Origin: Idiomarina seosinensis
GTDB lineage: Bacteria > Pseudomonadota > Gammaproteobacteria > Enterobacterales > Alteromonadaceae
Assembly: GCF_003987275.1 (NCBI RefSeq)
Contig: NZ_PIQF01000003.1
Span: 1 to 64,000 of the forward strand
Direction of reading: 5' to 3'
Length of the DNA stretch: 64,000 nucleotides
In this document: one piece after another, positions 54,125 through 63,819 of the stretch
Position numbering within the stretch: the first letter of the stretch is position 1
How the letters are laid out: the number at the start of each line of letters is the position of its first letter
Translations under genes and position numbers: made by a program
Notes under the pieces: generated by a model
The model's database searches: none
The model's input: the letters and a program-made list of their open reading frames with translations, nothing else
What the model was told of the DNA's origin: nothing

Positions 54125-56782
54125 TTACGGCTGATTCACTAAAATACGAATCGCATATAGCGACAGGCTAGGCTGTTCTAATGCTTTTAGTAGCAGTTCT
54201 AGCCGACGTTCGACGGCCTCAATTTCAGCATCACGAACCGACGGGTTTTGCTGTTGTAAGTCGACGAGTCGTTGCTTTTGCTTCTGCAGTTGCTCAGTTG
54301 CCTCTTGTTTCGCTTTCGCAATGCTTTTCTTAAGCCACTGCTCAGTCGCTGGTTGATGTTGTTGTATATAAGATTGTGCAGTGCTGCGCAGTTGCTTCAC
54401 GATCTGGCGCGCCGTCTTTTTGTCTAAGAAGCTGGCTTGCTGGGTCAAAGCATCGCGTGGCACTTTACTGCTCAGGTCCCGACCCTGGCTATCGAATAAC
54501 TGGCGGAACCGTTGTTGCGGGAAGAACTCCTGAGCCGCGATAGCGGGCGGAGCGGCAAGCTCGGCAACGTAATCCAGTTCCAGGAACCAGGCGCCCGCCG
54601 GCAGAGCTTTATTCTGTAGTTTAGCCACACAAACACTGCCGAAATCTTCAGTGGTTAACAGCTCTATTGCAGCCTGAACGTGGGGGTGATCCCAGCTTAA
54701 GAATTCAATATCTTCGTAGGTAAGAGCCGTATCACGGTCAACCGTAATGGTCATGCCTTCGTCGGTAAGCCCCGGAATAGCTGGTACCCGCATGTGTTCG
54801 CTGGGCTTTACAAACAATCGGTGCTCATCCAACACCTCGGTATCTACGCCAAACCGATCCCAGAACGCTTCCATAAAGTCGTACAAACTATCGCCGTCCG
54901 AGTCTGTTTGGATATGCTGAATAATTTGCTCAGCTTGTTGCGGACGACATGCGTTTAACTCCTGCAAGCGGTCGCGACCAGACTCGACTTCAGCCAGCAG
55001 CTGTTGGTGGCGGCTTTTCGTCGCTTCAAGTAACTTTTCTGGGAGCGACTCTGAAAAATCAAGCGCTTGCTCTAACTCATGGTGAAACTCTTCGTAGAGC
55101 GCCCGACCTACCGGATTACATTGCTCAAATGCGTTCATGCCATAGTGATACCAGTCGACTAATAGAGCCTCATCAGAATGCTCCAGATAGGGAACATGAA
55201 TGTGGATATCGCCGTGTTGCCCGATGCGATCCAAACGCCCAATCCGTTGCTCCAGCAAATCGGGGTTAGTGGGTAAGTCGAACATCACTAGTTGCTGTAC
55301 AAATTGGAAGTTACGGCCCTCGCTGCCGATCTCAGAGCACATTAAGATCGGGCTGCCGTCTTCTTCAGAGGCGAAAAATTCCGCCGCACGGTCGCGTTCC
55401 AGTAAAGACATTTGCTCGTGGAAAACCGCCGCTTGCATGCCAGATAGCACGCGCAATGCTTCGGCCAAATCCAGTACCTGCTCGGCCGTTTTACATATCA
55501 GCAAGGTCTTTTGTGGCTTGGTGTCTTTTAAAAAGTCCATTAACCAAATAACCCTCGGATCTTCAAGCCACCAGGGTTCACCTGCTTCGGGAATATACTC
55601 CGGCAGTGCATGGGTGTGCAGGTGACGGGCAGGGAAACCACCGATATGTTTGCGTCGATTGCGAAACATAACGCGTCCGGTACCGTGCTGGTCCAGAAGT
55701 TTGTCGAGCTCTTCACCCTCTAAATGTTCTGCTTGCTCTGCTAACTGCTGGTAGTGGTTTTGTTCTTCGATAAAGTTATCAAGATCATTAAAACGAGCAG
55801 GGTCGAGTAGTTTTAACCGCTGGAAATGTCCTTCTGTACCTTCCTGTTCGGGCGTCGCAGTCAGCAATAATACATCAGAAATGTTTTTACATAATGACTC
55901 TATATTGCTGTAACCTTTAGATTCAGGCTGCATGTGATGTGCTTCATCGATGATTAGCAGGTCGAACTCAGCTTCCGCAAGCGCTTGTTGCCAGTCGCCT
56001 CGCTGGATAAAGCTGTTACTGACAATCACACGCTGCTCAGATAGAAAAGGATTGTCTCCATCCATTGCTGCTTGTTCTACGCGGTCCTCGTCGAACACAC
56101 TAAGGCTTAGCGCAAAACGTCGTTTCATTTCTACCAACCACTGATTACGCAAGCTCTCAGGAACAACGACTAACACTCGCTGGTTGCGGCCGGTTAACAG
56201 ACGGCGTTGCAAAATCATACCGGCTTCGATGGTCTTGCCTAAACCAACTTCATCGGCAAGCAGCACTCTTGGGTGGTAACGTTCGGCAACAGTCTGTGCA
56301 ACGTATAATTGATGTGGCAGCAAACCGACTCGCGCACCTAATAAGCCAGCGACGGGGCTTTGCTGCCAGCGACTATAAAACTCGCTAGCCTGATTACGTA
56401 GCAGATATAAGTCATGGCGGTCGGCATTGCCGGCTACCAATCGGGTTAACGCCGGATTGATATCGATATGATGGGACAGCTGAGATTCAGGCACCATCAC
56501 TTCACTATCATCATCATGACGTTGACCAAAGTAAATCAGTAAGCCGTTTTGTTGTTTAACCTCGGTTACTGTAAAAAACCAGTCGTCGGCATGCTGCCCT
56601 TGCTGCCCCTCGCTTAATTGTAGGCGTGCTAGTGGGGCATCAGTGCTGGCATAGATGCGGCTTTCTTCATTGCTCGGAAACAACACTGTTACCTGGCGCC
56701 CGTCAACCTGGGTGATTATTCCTAAGCCCAAACTGGTTTCTGTTTCGCTTAACCAACGTTGCCCTAAATTAAACTCGCTCAC
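54125..56782 (-). CDS. rapA: RNA polymerase-associated helicase-like protein RapA
   Basis: SWI2/SNF2 ATPase that recycles stalled RNA polymerase. The 885-aa protein (E. coli 968) has N-terminal tudor-like domains (about 5-105), Walker A DEVGLGKT (177-184), DEAHH (279-283), a helicase C-terminal lobe with GRLDRIGQ (about 528-535) and a C-terminal coiled region. It starts with GTG behind AAGGA. The shorter length comes mainly from the variable middle and spacer regions. rluA follows directly. Confidence 0.95.
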   Translation of the reverse strand: MSEFNLGQRWLSETETSLGLGIITQVDGRQVTVLFPSNEESRIYASTDAPLARLQLSEGQQGQHADDWFFTVTEVKQQNGLLIYFGQRHDDDSEVMVPESQLSHHIDINPALTRLVAGNADRHDLYLLRNQASEFYSRWQQSPVAGLLGARVGLLPHQLYVAQTVAERYHPRVLLADEVGLGKTIEAGMILQRRLLTGRNQRVLVVVPESLRNQWLVEMKRRFALSLSVFDEDRVEQAAMDGDNPFLSEQRVIVSNSFIQRGDWQQALAEAEFDLLIIDEAHHMQPESKGYSNIESLCKNISDVLLLTATPEQEGTEGHFQRLKLLDPARFNDLDNFIEEQNHYQQLAEQAEHLEGEELDKLLDQHGTGRVMFRNRRKHIGGFPARHLHTHALPEYIPEAGEPWWLEDPRVIWLMDFLKDTKPQKTLLICKTAEQVLDLAEALRVLSGMQAAVFHEQMSLLERDRAAEFFASEEDGSPILMCSEIGSEGRNFQFVQQLVMFDLPTNPDLLEQRIGRLDRIGQHGDIHIHVPYLEHSDEALLVDWYHYGMNAFEQCNPVGRALYEEFHHELEQALDFSESLPEKLLEATKSRHQQLLAEVESGRDRLQELNACRPQQAEQIIQHIQTDSDGDSLYDFMEAFWDRFGVDTEVLDEHRLFVKPSEHMRVPAIPGLTDEGMTITVDRDTALTYEDIEFLSWDHPHVQAAIELLTTEDFGSVCVAKLQNKALPAGAWFLELDYVAELAAPPAIAAQEFFPQQRFRQLFDSQGRDLSSKVPRDALTQQASFLDKKTARQIVKQLRSTAQSYIQQHQPATEQWLKKSIAKAKQEATEQLQKQKQRLVDLQQQNPSVRDAEIEAVERRLELLLKALEQPSLSLYAIRILVNQP

Positions 56783-56916
56783 GCTATATCCTTACGACTG
56801 ACCTCTTAAAGGTCGCAAATGGTAATTGCCACCGTCAAAAAAAACAATCAATGTCATCACTCTGTCATTAATTTTAGGCTAAGCTGTAAAAAAACAATAA
56901 TGATAAAGGTGCTGCT

Positions 56917-58320
56917 ATGACCCAAAAAACTGCGGAATCCGCCAGTCCTTGTAAATTCTTCATTCTTGATACCAACATTCTTCTGCATGACCCGCTTGCC
57001 TTCTTAAACTTTGATGAACATAACGTCATTATTCCAATGGTCGTGCTGGAAGAGCTCGATAACATCAAAGACCGCAGTAAGGATGTCAGCCGAGAAGCCC
57101 GGGTCGCCATTCGTTCGCTTGAGGAAGTGTTGAAGGAGGCAACGCCTGAACAAATTATAGCAGGCGTACCGCTAACCCGAGTGCACGGCGACCATCAGGC
57201 AAATGGCAGCTTAGCTATTTTCCCGGACTATGAACTGGAGCAAACTGACTCGGTACTCTCATTACAACAGAACGACCACCGCATTATTCAGGCCGCTTTA
57301 GAAATTCAGAAAAAGCACAGCCCGGCAGCGGTAGTTTTGGTAACTAAAGACATTAATATGCGGCTGAAGGCGAAAGGCGCCGGCATGCAGTATGTTGATG
57401 ATTACCGCACTGACCAGTTAATTGACGATATCCGATTGTTAACCAAGGGTTTTTATCAGTTCGAAGGTGATTTTTGGCAACAGGTCGGCGAAGTTTCTAC
57501 GCAACAGGAAGGCCGAGATGCCTACCACACGGTGCCTCGGGAGGTACTGCCACAAGTTTTCTTCAATGAATACGTTATTGACGAAACTGGTAGTTTTGCT
57601 GCTCGAGTGGATGCCTATGATCAACAATTCGTCACGCTGCAGGATTTGGGTTACGAACGGATGATGGCCTATGACGCCTGGGGGGTCAGACCTAAAAACA
57701 TTTATCAGGCCATGGCTCTGCAAGCTTTGCTGGATACCCACATGGATATGGTTATTTTAACCGGCCCAGCCGGTAGCGGGAAAACCTTATTAGCGTTATC
57801 GGCAGCTTTAGAAATGGTGGTCGAGCAGGGAATTTACGAGAAAATCATCGTCACCAGAAATACCCCGGAGATTGCTGAATCTATTGGTTTTCTTCCCGGC
57901 ACGGAAGAAGAGAAGATGGCGCCCTGGCTAGCCGCAATAACCGACTCGCTGGAAGTACTGCATCGACAAGACGAGAGTATGGAATCAAGTCTTAACTACA
58001 TTATGAAAAAAGCCAATATTCAGTTTAAATCATTAAACTTTATGCGTGGCCGGAGTATTCAAAATGCTGTGGTATTGCTTGATGAAGCACAGAACTTAAC
58101 GGCTTCGCAGTTAAAAACATTGATCACTCGCTGTGGCGAGAACACCAAACTGGTGGTCTCTGGTAACCTTGCGCAAATTGACAGCTATTACTTAACGGCG
58201 GTGACCTCGGGATTAACCTATATTGTCGAGCGGTTCAAGGACTACCCCGACAGTGCTACCGTAAACTTAAATGGCGTGGTAAGAAGTTCGCTGGCGCAAT
58301 TTGCTGAAGAGCATTTGTAA
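56917..58320 (+). CDS. PIN-PhoH fusion protein (PhoH2-type)
   Basis: A 467-aa protein with an N-terminal PIN nuclease domain (about 13-165; acidic residues D18, E45/E46, D121 and D146) and a C-terminal PhoH ATPase domain (about 245-460; Walker A GPAGSGKT, 284-291; DEAQN in the Walker B). Such PhoH2 proteins are sequence-specific RNA helicase/RNases and can act as toxins; no small antitoxin frame is obvious upstream. An AAAGG site precedes the ATG. It is divergent from rapA. Confidence 0.92.
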   Translation: MTQKTAESASPCKFFILDTNILLHDPLAFLNFDEHNVIIPMVVLEELDNIKDRSKDVSREARVAIRSLEEVLKEATPEQIIAGVPLTRVHGDHQANGSLAIFPDYELEQTDSVLSLQQNDHRIIQAALEIQKKHSPAAVVLVTKDINMRLKAKGAGMQYVDDYRTDQLIDDIRLLTKGFYQFEGDFWQQVGEVSTQQEGRDAYHTVPREVLPQVFFNEYVIDETGSFAARVDAYDQQFVTLQDLGYERMMAYDAWGVRPKNIYQAMALQALLDTHMDMVILTGPAGSGKTLLALSAALEMVVEQGIYEKIIVTRNTPEIAESIGFLPGTEEEKMAPWLAAITDSLEVLHRQDESMESSLNYIMKKANIQFKSLNFMRGRSIQNAVVLLDEAQNLTASQLKTLITRCGENTKLVVSGNLAQIDSYYLTAVTSGLTYIVERFKDYPDSATVNLNGVVRSSLAQFAEEHL

Positions 58321-58321
58321 G

Positions 58322-59299
58322 CTAGTTAACTTCTACTACCGTGTATTGTCCGTTATCGATATAAAACGCGCTGCTGTCTGCAATCTCTCCTGCCGGCATC
58401 AGCGTGGGTCCAGCCACTTCCATTAACACTAAAGTTGAGCCATCCACCGTAATTGTTTTATCAGCATCGGAGGCGTTCATGGCTATGGCAAATAGTGCAT
58501 GGCCTGGTAGATAGACGATTGCCATCTTGGCTTGCGGGATAATAGGTCTGAGAATGGCGGCCATGAGCGCACTTTTACTGTCGCAGTCGCCGCGGTTGTA
58601 ATAAATCAGCTGGTTAGGCGGGGTAAAGCCATCGCCCCGGCTATTAATATCGTCTTCGAGTTTATCGTAGGGGATTGACTGGATGAATTGACCAACAAAG
58701 TTGGTGTAGCTTTGCCGACTATTATCTCTTAATGTTTCGCCTACTTCAGTTATCAACGAGTTAAATAACGACTGTTGTTGTTTGGCGATGGATACGGCAT
58801 CGGGGATGATACCCGTTTCCCCGGGAGGCAAGCTTATATATTGGTAATTATTGGCATCTAAGTAGTGCTGCCACTGTTGTTGGTAATAATGACGAACACG
58901 TTCAGCCTGACCTTCAAAGTCGCGTTGCTGCTGTTGGCTGCGGGCATTTTTTAGACGAATTCGAATGTTTTTTTGCCGGGGCGATAATTGAACTTCGACC
59001 CCACGCCACTGCTGTTGCTTAATATAACGATTCAGCTGATGAGCGAGTTCGCGATTAGCGCGCTCTAAATTATAACTTCGGAACCGCTCCAGTGATGACA
59101 GAAACTCGGAACTATCAACTGAAAACTTAAGCTGTTGTTGCTGACCGTTAGCATCTTGCCACTGGTAGCCAAAACTTAACTGGCCGTCTTGCTTGGTTTT
59201 GTTAAAGGATGTTTGCTGAGCAAAGGCCGAGTAGCTAAACACTAAAATACAAACGCCAACAATACAGGACAAGGTGTTAGTCAGTCGGCGTTTGTTCAT
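58322..59299 (-). CDS. Exported transglutaminase-like cysteine-protease-fold protein
   Basis: A 325-aa exported protein (signal peptide about 1-27, ...SAFAQQ) with a glutamine-rich helical N-terminal part (about 45-200) and a C-terminal core holding a plausible transglutaminase-like triad: C239 (NRGDCDSKS), H267 (LPGHALF) and D286 (TVDGS). I do not recognise a named family. It lies 6 bp after a small gene (59306-59596) that is likely cotranscribed. The substrate is unknown; a role in envelope protein processing is possible. Confidence 0.72.
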   Translation of the reverse strand: MNKRRLTNTLSCIVGVCILVFSYSAFAQQTSFNKTKQDGQLSFGYQWQDANGQQQQLKFSVDSSEFLSSLERFRSYNLERANRELAHQLNRYIKQQQWRGVEVQLSPRQKNIRIRLKNARSQQQQRDFEGQAERVRHYYQQQWQHYLDANNYQYISLPPGETGIIPDAVSIAKQQQSLFNSLITEVGETLRDNSRQSYTNFVGQFIQSIPYDKLEDDINSRGDGFTPPNQLIYYNRGDCDSKSALMAAILRPIIPQAKMAIVYLPGHALFAIAMNASDADKTITVDGSTLVLMEVAGPTLMPAGEIADSSAFYIDNGQYTVVEVN

Positions 59300-59305
59300 A
59301 GAGCC

Positions 59306-59596
59306 TTAGAATTTCATTTCGGAAATGGGGTTATCTTCAAACTTTAAGTCGACTTGATACTCGACGCCACCGGCACGAACGAAAAAGTATGTTTTGTCCC
59401 GTTTAAAGAGTTCCTGCAATGAAACTATTTTGACGCCCGGGCGACGCTCGGAACCCCAATCAGACAACTCGACGCCCATGCGGGTTACCAAAATGTTTTT
59501 ATAACGCTCATTAGTGATGAGTAACAGCTTCTTGTTATCATCTTTAAGCATTATTGTGTTGCCCGTTAAGGTGTATGGTTCTTCGTTACCAAACAC
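59306..59596 (-). CDS. Small protein of unknown function, partner of the transglutaminase-like gene
   Basis: A 96-aa protein, charged and without signal peptide or TM helix, so cytoplasmic as far as can be seen. It starts with GTG 7 bp after an AGGAG site, giving strong translational support. It ends 6 bp before the transglutaminase-like gene. Its sequence (beginning MFGNEEPYTL, ending ISEMKF) gives no motif I recognise. Confidence 0.7.
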   Translation of the reverse strand: MFGNEEPYTLTGNTIMLKDDNKKLLLITNERYKNILVTRMGVELSDWGSERRPGVKIVSLQELFKRDKTYFFVRAGGVEYQVDLKFEDNPISEMKF

Positions 59597-59708
59597 AAGT
59601 TAACTCCTATCACGAGTAGAGAATGAGCCATTCGGCAAGTTAGCTTTCGACACTATAACGAATTATTTAAGATTAACCAATATCACGTCAATCAATGATC
59701 GTTGTGAG

Positions 59709-60122
59709 CTAATTGCCCTGGGTACTTAGAAAGTCCTCAACAATTAATAACGCTGCCTGGCTATCCACTTTACCTTTGGCCAGGTTACGAAAGCCTCCGT
59801 CATTAAAAAGCTGCTCGCGCGCGGCGGTGGATGTTAGTCGCTCGTCCTGAAAGATAACAGGAAGGCCAAACCGACCATGTAAGCGGTTACCGAATTTTTT
59901 CGCGCGCTGTGTGAGTGGTTGTTCAGTTCCGTCCATATTTAATGGCAGCCCAACCACCAGTTGGGTCGGTTGCCACTCTTTGATGAGCTGTTCAATCAGT
60001 TGCCAGTCAGGAATACCTTCACGAGCTTTTAAGGCATTTAAAGACGAGGCTGTAGCGGTTATTGACTGACCGACCGCCACGCCGATGCTTTTGGTGCCAA
60101 AATCAAAGCCAATTACCGTCAT
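59709..60122 (-). CDS. ruvX: RuvX/YqgF pre-16S rRNA nuclease
   Basis: RNase H-fold nuclease (YqgF) involved in 16S rRNA 5'-end maturation, also called a putative Holliday junction resolvase. The 137-aa protein has [15 protein letters not shown] (5-19, Asp7), the acidic QDERLTS and [13 protein letters not shown] ends. It starts at the ATG at 60122, overlapping the algH stop by 4 bp; a TTG ten codons upstream is less likely. Confidence 0.95.
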   Translation of the reverse strand: MTVIGFDFGTKSIGVAVGQSITATASSLNALKAREGIPDWQLIEQLIKEWQPTQLVVGLPLNMDGTEQPLTQRAKKFGNRLHGRFGLPVIFQDERLTSTAAREQLFNDGGFRNLAKGKVDSQAALLIVEDFLSTQGN

Positions 60123-60676
60123 GCGTGGCCTACGTCGGGTCCTAATTGCCAAACATCAAACCCGAGTTTTTCTGTGGCTTTTTGCCAGCGTTCTGACACC
60201 GGCGTATTGAATAAGATATCGGCATCTGCAGGTATTGCTAACCAAGAATTCTCAGCCAGTTCTTCCTCTAATTGGCCTGCTTCCCAGCCCGCATAACCAA
60301 GTGTCAGTATAAACTTAAGGGGAGCAGCAGAGGAGCCTAGTGCTTCTAATATATCGCGTGAGGTCGTGACCATAATGTCGTCGCTCATTTTTAAGCTACT
60401 GCGCCAATTTTCCTGAGGCGGGTGGATAACAAAACCTCGCTCCTGTCCGACCGGGCCTCCCTGGAACACCGGTCCGGTTAAGTTATCCGATGCCTCCGGA
60501 TAGATGATCTCAAGCTTATCCAGCAGTGTCGTGACGTTTAAGTTTGCAGGCTGGTTAACTATCAAGCCCATAGCGCCTTCGTCATTATGTTCACAGATAT
60601 AGGTAACACTGCGTTTAAACAACGGATCATTCATTGTCGGTGTCGCAATTAAAAAATGATTTTGTAAGCTTTCCAT
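60119..60676 (-). CDS. algH: AlgH/YqgE family protein (UPF0301)
   Basis: A 185-aa protein of the AlgH/YqgE (UPF0301) family. The typical core [32 protein letters not shown] (5-36), [16 protein letters not shown] and [17 protein letters not shown] are all visible. The ATG at 60676 has a GGAG site; the upstream ATG at 60733 lacks family support. It lies between gshB (62 bp) and ruvX (4-bp overlap) as in other gammaproteobacteria. Function is not clear. Confidence 0.94.
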   Translation of the reverse strand: MESLQNHFLIATPTMNDPLFKRSVTYICEHNDEGAMGLIVNQPANLNVTTLLDKLEIIYPEASDNLTGPVFQGGPVGQERGFVIHPPQENWRSSLKMSDDIMVTTSRDILEALGSSAAPLKFILTLGYAGWEAGQLEEELAENSWLAIPADADILFNTPVSERWQKATEKLGFDVWQLGPDVGHA

Positions 60677-60738
60677 CGGATACTCCTCAGCGCTCAGATA
60701 CTTTTTATATCGGTGCGACAGCCGTTTTTTCAATAGGT

Positions 60739-61683
60739 TTAATTTAGTTTTTTAGCAATTGCCGAAAATAGTTTCGCTGCAATATTAATGTCATACGCGG
60801 CCTCTATCTCACGCATGCAAGTGGGGCTGGTCACGTTAATCTCTGTGATATTAGCACCAATGACATCCAATCCGACAAGCATTAGCCCACGACGTTTCAA
60901 TACAGGTCCAATAGTTCGTGCTATTTGCCAGTCACTGTCGGACAAAGGCTGTGCCCTGCCGCTGCCGCCTGCGGCTAAGTTACCGCGAGTTTCTCCGGCA
61001 CTGGGAACGCGTGCCAAAGCATAGGGCATTGGCTCGCCGTCGATAATTAAAATGCGTTTGTCGCCATCTTTTATTTCCGGTAAATACTTTTGTGCCATAG
61101 CATAGCGTTGACCTTTCTCGGTCAGAGTTTCTATGATTACTCCAAGGTTATCGCCGCTGGCGCCTACTTTAAAAATTGAAGCGCCGCCCATGCCGTCCAG
61201 AGGCTTCATGATGACCTCACCATGGCGCTGGTGAAACTCTTTAAGCACCTTGGCACTGGCGCTAACAACGGTGTCGGCCGTGAACTCGGGGAACCAACTG
61301 GTGTAAAGCTTTTCGTTACAGTCGCGTAAGCTTTGCGGACTATTAACCACTAGTGCGCCGTCGCGTTCGGCCAGTTCAAGTATCTGAGTTGCGTATAAAA
61401 ACTCGCTGTCAAAGGGAGGGTCTTTACGCATCATGATGACATCAAAATTGCCCAGCGGGATACGCTCGTCATCTCCCAACTGATAAAAGTCCTCGGTTTG
61501 ATCTTTTACTTGCACAGTACGTGTCAACGCGTAAGGGGTCCCGTTATCAATCAGCAAATCTGACATTTCGATGTAATAGCACTGATAGCCTTGCGCCTGA
61601 GCTTCCAGCAGCAACCTAAAACTGGTGTCTTTAGCCGTTTTTACAGCGGCGATAGGGTCCATCACCATAGCAAGGGTTTTCAT
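60739..61683 (-). CDS. gshB: Glutathione synthetase
   Basis: ATP-grasp ligase that adds glycine to gamma-glutamylcysteine. The 314-aa protein matches E. coli GshB (316 aa), with VMDPIAAVKTAKDTSFRLL (7-25), RKDPPFDSEFLYAT, KPLDGMGGASIF (ATP-grasp loop) and NVTSPTCMREIE. A GGA site precedes the ATG. It lies between rsmE (24 bp) and algH. Confidence 0.97.
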   Translation of the reverse strand: MKTLAMVMDPIAAVKTAKDTSFRLLLEAQAQGYQCYYIEMSDLLIDNGTPYALTRTVQVKDQTEDFYQLGDDERIPLGNFDVIMMRKDPPFDSEFLYATQILELAERDGALVVNSPQSLRDCNEKLYTSWFPEFTADTVVSASAKVLKEFHQRHGEVIMKPLDGMGGASIFKVGASGDNLGVIIETLTEKGQRYAMAQKYLPEIKDGDKRILIIDGEPMPYALARVPSAGETRGNLAAGGSGRAQPLSDSDWQIARTIGPVLKRRGLMLVGLDVIGANITEINVTSPTCMREIEAAYDINIAAKLFSAIAKKLN

Positions 61684-61707
61684 AAATTTATCCTTTTAAC
61701 GTGTCCA

Positions 61708-62448
61708 CTAAGCTAAGTCGCCGAGTTGATATTGTATGATACTGAGTGCGGTTAGTGCCGCAGTTTCTGTTCGCAAAATACGTGGCCCCAGTCGCATTGG
61801 ATTAAAGCCCTGGGCAGAGGCTAGTGCTACCTCATGTTCGGTAAAGCCACCTTCTGGACCTATCACCAGACGGATATCGCGACAATCTTGATAATTGCTG
61901 GCCAATTCGGCTAGCGGTTTTTGCGCTGTTGGGTCTAGCGTCAGCTTAAGGCCATCAAATGATTGCTTCGCAAACTCGTCCAGACTAACCGCTGGCTGCA
62001 CGGTTGGTACGCTACTGCGGCCGCACTGCTCACAGGCAGAAATCACAACTTTTTGCCATTGTTGCTGTTTTTTCTGAAGTCGCTCCCCGCTTAATTTCAC
62101 GCCGCAACGCTCACTGAACAGAGGGGTAATCTCGGTAACCCCCAGCTCCACTGACTTTTGTAGCGCAAAGTCCATGCGGTCCCCGCGCGATATGACCTGC
62201 CCCAGGTGAACCTTTGTTGGAGATTCCGCCGTATTCGCTACGCAGCCGGTAACCAATGCGCGGGCACTACGCTTTTCTACCTCATTAAGCTCCGCAGGAT
62301 AGTCATTGCCATCTCCGTTAAAAAAGCAGACCGCTTGACCAGCCGACATCCGTAGAACTTTTACCACGTGCTGAAATGCATCGGCGGTTAAGTTAACATC
62401 GGCTCCAACCGACAATGGTTCAGGATGAAAAATTCTGGGAATTCTCAT
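61708..62448 (-). CDS. rsmE: 16S rRNA (uracil(1498)-N(3))-methyltransferase
   Basis: SPOUT-family methyltransferase acting on 16S rRNA U1498. The 246-aa protein starts at the ATG 62448 (MRIPRIFH), the RsmE N-terminus, and has the C-terminal knot motifs IGPEGGFTEHE (about 205-215) and LGPRILRTETAALTAL. A TTG six codons upstream is not preferred. It heads the rsmE-gshB-algH-ruvX operon and is divergent from metK. Confidence 0.95.
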   Translation of the reverse strand: MRIPRIFHPEPLSVGADVNLTADAFQHVVKVLRMSAGQAVCFFNGDGNDYPAELNEVEKRSARALVTGCVANTAESPTKVHLGQVISRGDRMDFALQKSVELGVTEITPLFSERCGVKLSGERLQKKQQQWQKVVISACEQCGRSSVPTVQPAVSLDEFAKQSFDGLKLTLDPTAQKPLAELASNYQDCRDIRLVIGPEGGFTEHEVALASAQGFNPMRLGPRILRTETAALTALSIIQYQLGDLA

Positions 62449-62471
62449 TAATGTGTTCTCACCCAAAGTCA

Positions 62472-62495
62472 GGACTTTTAGACGTCCAGAAGTAG
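62472..62495. promoter_or_regulatory. Probable MetJ operator (three tandem met boxes) before metK
   Basis: Three adjacent 8-mers occur: ggactttt (62472-62479; 5/8 match to AGACGTCT), agacgtcc (62480-62487; 7/8) and agaagtag (62488-62495; 5/8). MetJ binds tandem 8-bp boxes cooperatively and represses metK in other gammaproteobacteria. The site lies 75 bp before the metK ATG and 24 bp after the divergent rsmE start. I infer MetJ binding from match and context; no metJ gene is in the window. Confidence 0.6.
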
Positions 62496-62570
62496 AAAAA
62501 AAATAATTGATCGGTTACATTACTCGATAAGTAATTAACGCTTTAATCAAAATAAAGGAATGGTAGACAT

Positions 62571-63716
62571 ATGTCACGTCACCTGTTTACCTCAGAATCA
62601 GTTTCTGAAGGGCATCCGGATAAAATTGCAGATCAAATTTCCGATGCAGTTTTGGATGCTATATTAACCGACGATCCACGAGCTCGCGTGGCCTGTGAAA
62701 CCTATGTCAAAACCGGCATGGTGCTGGTAGGCGGAGAAATATCGACGAATGCCTGGGTCGATATTGAAGAGCTAACTCGAAATACGATTAAAGATGTTGG
62801 CTATACCCATTCTGATATGGGGTTTGATGCCGGCTCTTGTGCGGTACTAAATGCTATCGGAAAGCAAAGTGCCGATATCAATCAGGGGGTCGATCGAGAA
62901 CATCCAGAAGAGCAGGGCGCTGGTGACCAGGGGCTTATGTTTGGTTATGCATCGAACGAAACTTCAGTGTTAATGCCAGCACCAATTACTTACGCTCATC
63001 GAGTGGTACAACGCCAGTCTGAAATGCGTAAAAACGGTACGCTAAGCTGGTTACGGCCAGATGCTAAAAGCCAACTGACGTTTGTCTACGAAAATGGCAA
63101 GCCTGTTGCGATTGATACTGTCGTTCTATCCACTCAGCACCATCAGGACATTACTCAGCCGCAGCTTCGGGAAGCGGTAATGGAAGAAATTCTTAAACCT
63201 GTGTTGCCGGAGCAGTGGATTACCAAAGAAACAAAGTTTCATATCAACCCGACCGGTCGCTTCGTGATTGGCGGTCCTATGGGCGACTGTGGCCTAACCG
63301 GGCGCAAAATTATTGTTGATACGTATGGTGGTATGGCCCGTCATGGCGGTGGTGCATTTTCCGGCAAAGATCCATCCAAAGTGGATCGCAGTGCTGCTTA
63401 TGCAGCCCGTTATGTGGCTAAAAACCTAGTCGCAGCTGGCCTCTGTGAACGGTGTGAAATTCAGGTTTCTTACGCTATTGGTGTTGCGCAGCCCACATCG
63501 ATTAGTATTGATACCTTTGGTACTTCTAAACACGATGAGCAGGCTTTAATTGAATTGGTCCGTCGTCATTTTGATCTGCGCCCTTACGGGTTAATTAAAA
63601 TGCTGAATCTGGAACGCCCTATTTATCGGCAAACCTCCAGTTACGGGCACTTCGGTCGGGATGAGTTCCCGTGGGAACAGACCGATAAAGCGGAGATACT
63701 AAAAGCGGATATCTAG
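62571..63716 (+). CDS. metK: S-adenosylmethionine synthetase
   Basis: Makes SAM from methionine and ATP. The 381-aa protein matches E. coli MetK (384 aa): [14 protein letters not shown] (12-25), [10 protein letters not shown] (about 118-127), [19 protein letters not shown] (about 228-246) and [19 protein letters not shown] (about 259-277). An AAAGGA site is 11 bp before the ATG. A candidate MetJ operator lies upstream and a terminator-like hairpin follows before tkt. Confidence 0.97.
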   Translation: MSRHLFTSESVSEGHPDKIADQISDAVLDAILTDDPRARVACETYVKTGMVLVGGEISTNAWVDIEELTRNTIKDVGYTHSDMGFDAGSCAVLNAIGKQSADINQGVDREHPEEQGAGDQGLMFGYASNETSVLMPAPITYAHRVVQRQSEMRKNGTLSWLRPDAKSQLTFVYENGKPVAIDTVVLSTQHHQDITQPQLREAVMEEILKPVLPEQWITKETKFHINPTGRFVIGGPMGDCGLTGRKIIVDTYGGMARHGGGAFSGKDPSKVDRSAAYAARYVAKNLVAAGLCERCEIQVSYAIGVAQPTSISIDTFGTSKHDEQALIELVRRHFDLRPYGLIKMLNLERPIYRQTSSYGHFGRDEFPWEQTDKAEILKADI

Positions 63717-63756
63717 CCCGCTAGCTGCTTACAAAATACGCATTAAATTTGCTTGT

Positions 63757-63818
63757 AACCCCCGAAATGTGGAGAATACGCGCATCAAGGTTCGCTTCTC
63801 ACCGTTTGGGGGTTTTTT
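63757..63818 (+). promoter_or_regulatory. Terminator-like hairpin whose 3' arm holds the tkt ribosome-binding site
   Basis: The base stem aaccccc (63757-63763) pairs with gggggtt (63808-63814), with further pairing inside, gtg(g)agaa (63069-type arm at 63769-63776) against ttctcac (63796-63802). Six T residues follow (63813-63818), the layout of an intrinsic terminator. The only good Shine-Dalgarno for tkt is the GGGGG at 63808-63812, 7 bp before its ATG, so folding would both stop transcription from metK and hide the tkt start. Whether a ligand or protein switches it is unknown. Confidence 0.55.
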
Positions 63819-63819
63819 A

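Noticed and set aside
56783-56916. Antitoxin gene (PhoAT-like) upstream of the PIN-PhoH gene
   Set aside because: No frame with a ribosome site and start codon is seen in the 134-bp gap between rapA and the PIN-PhoH gene.
62449-62570. SAM riboswitch in the metK leader
   Set aside because: The leader is short, shows none of the conserved SAM-riboswitch helices I know, and contains MetJ-like boxes, which are the usual control in this group.
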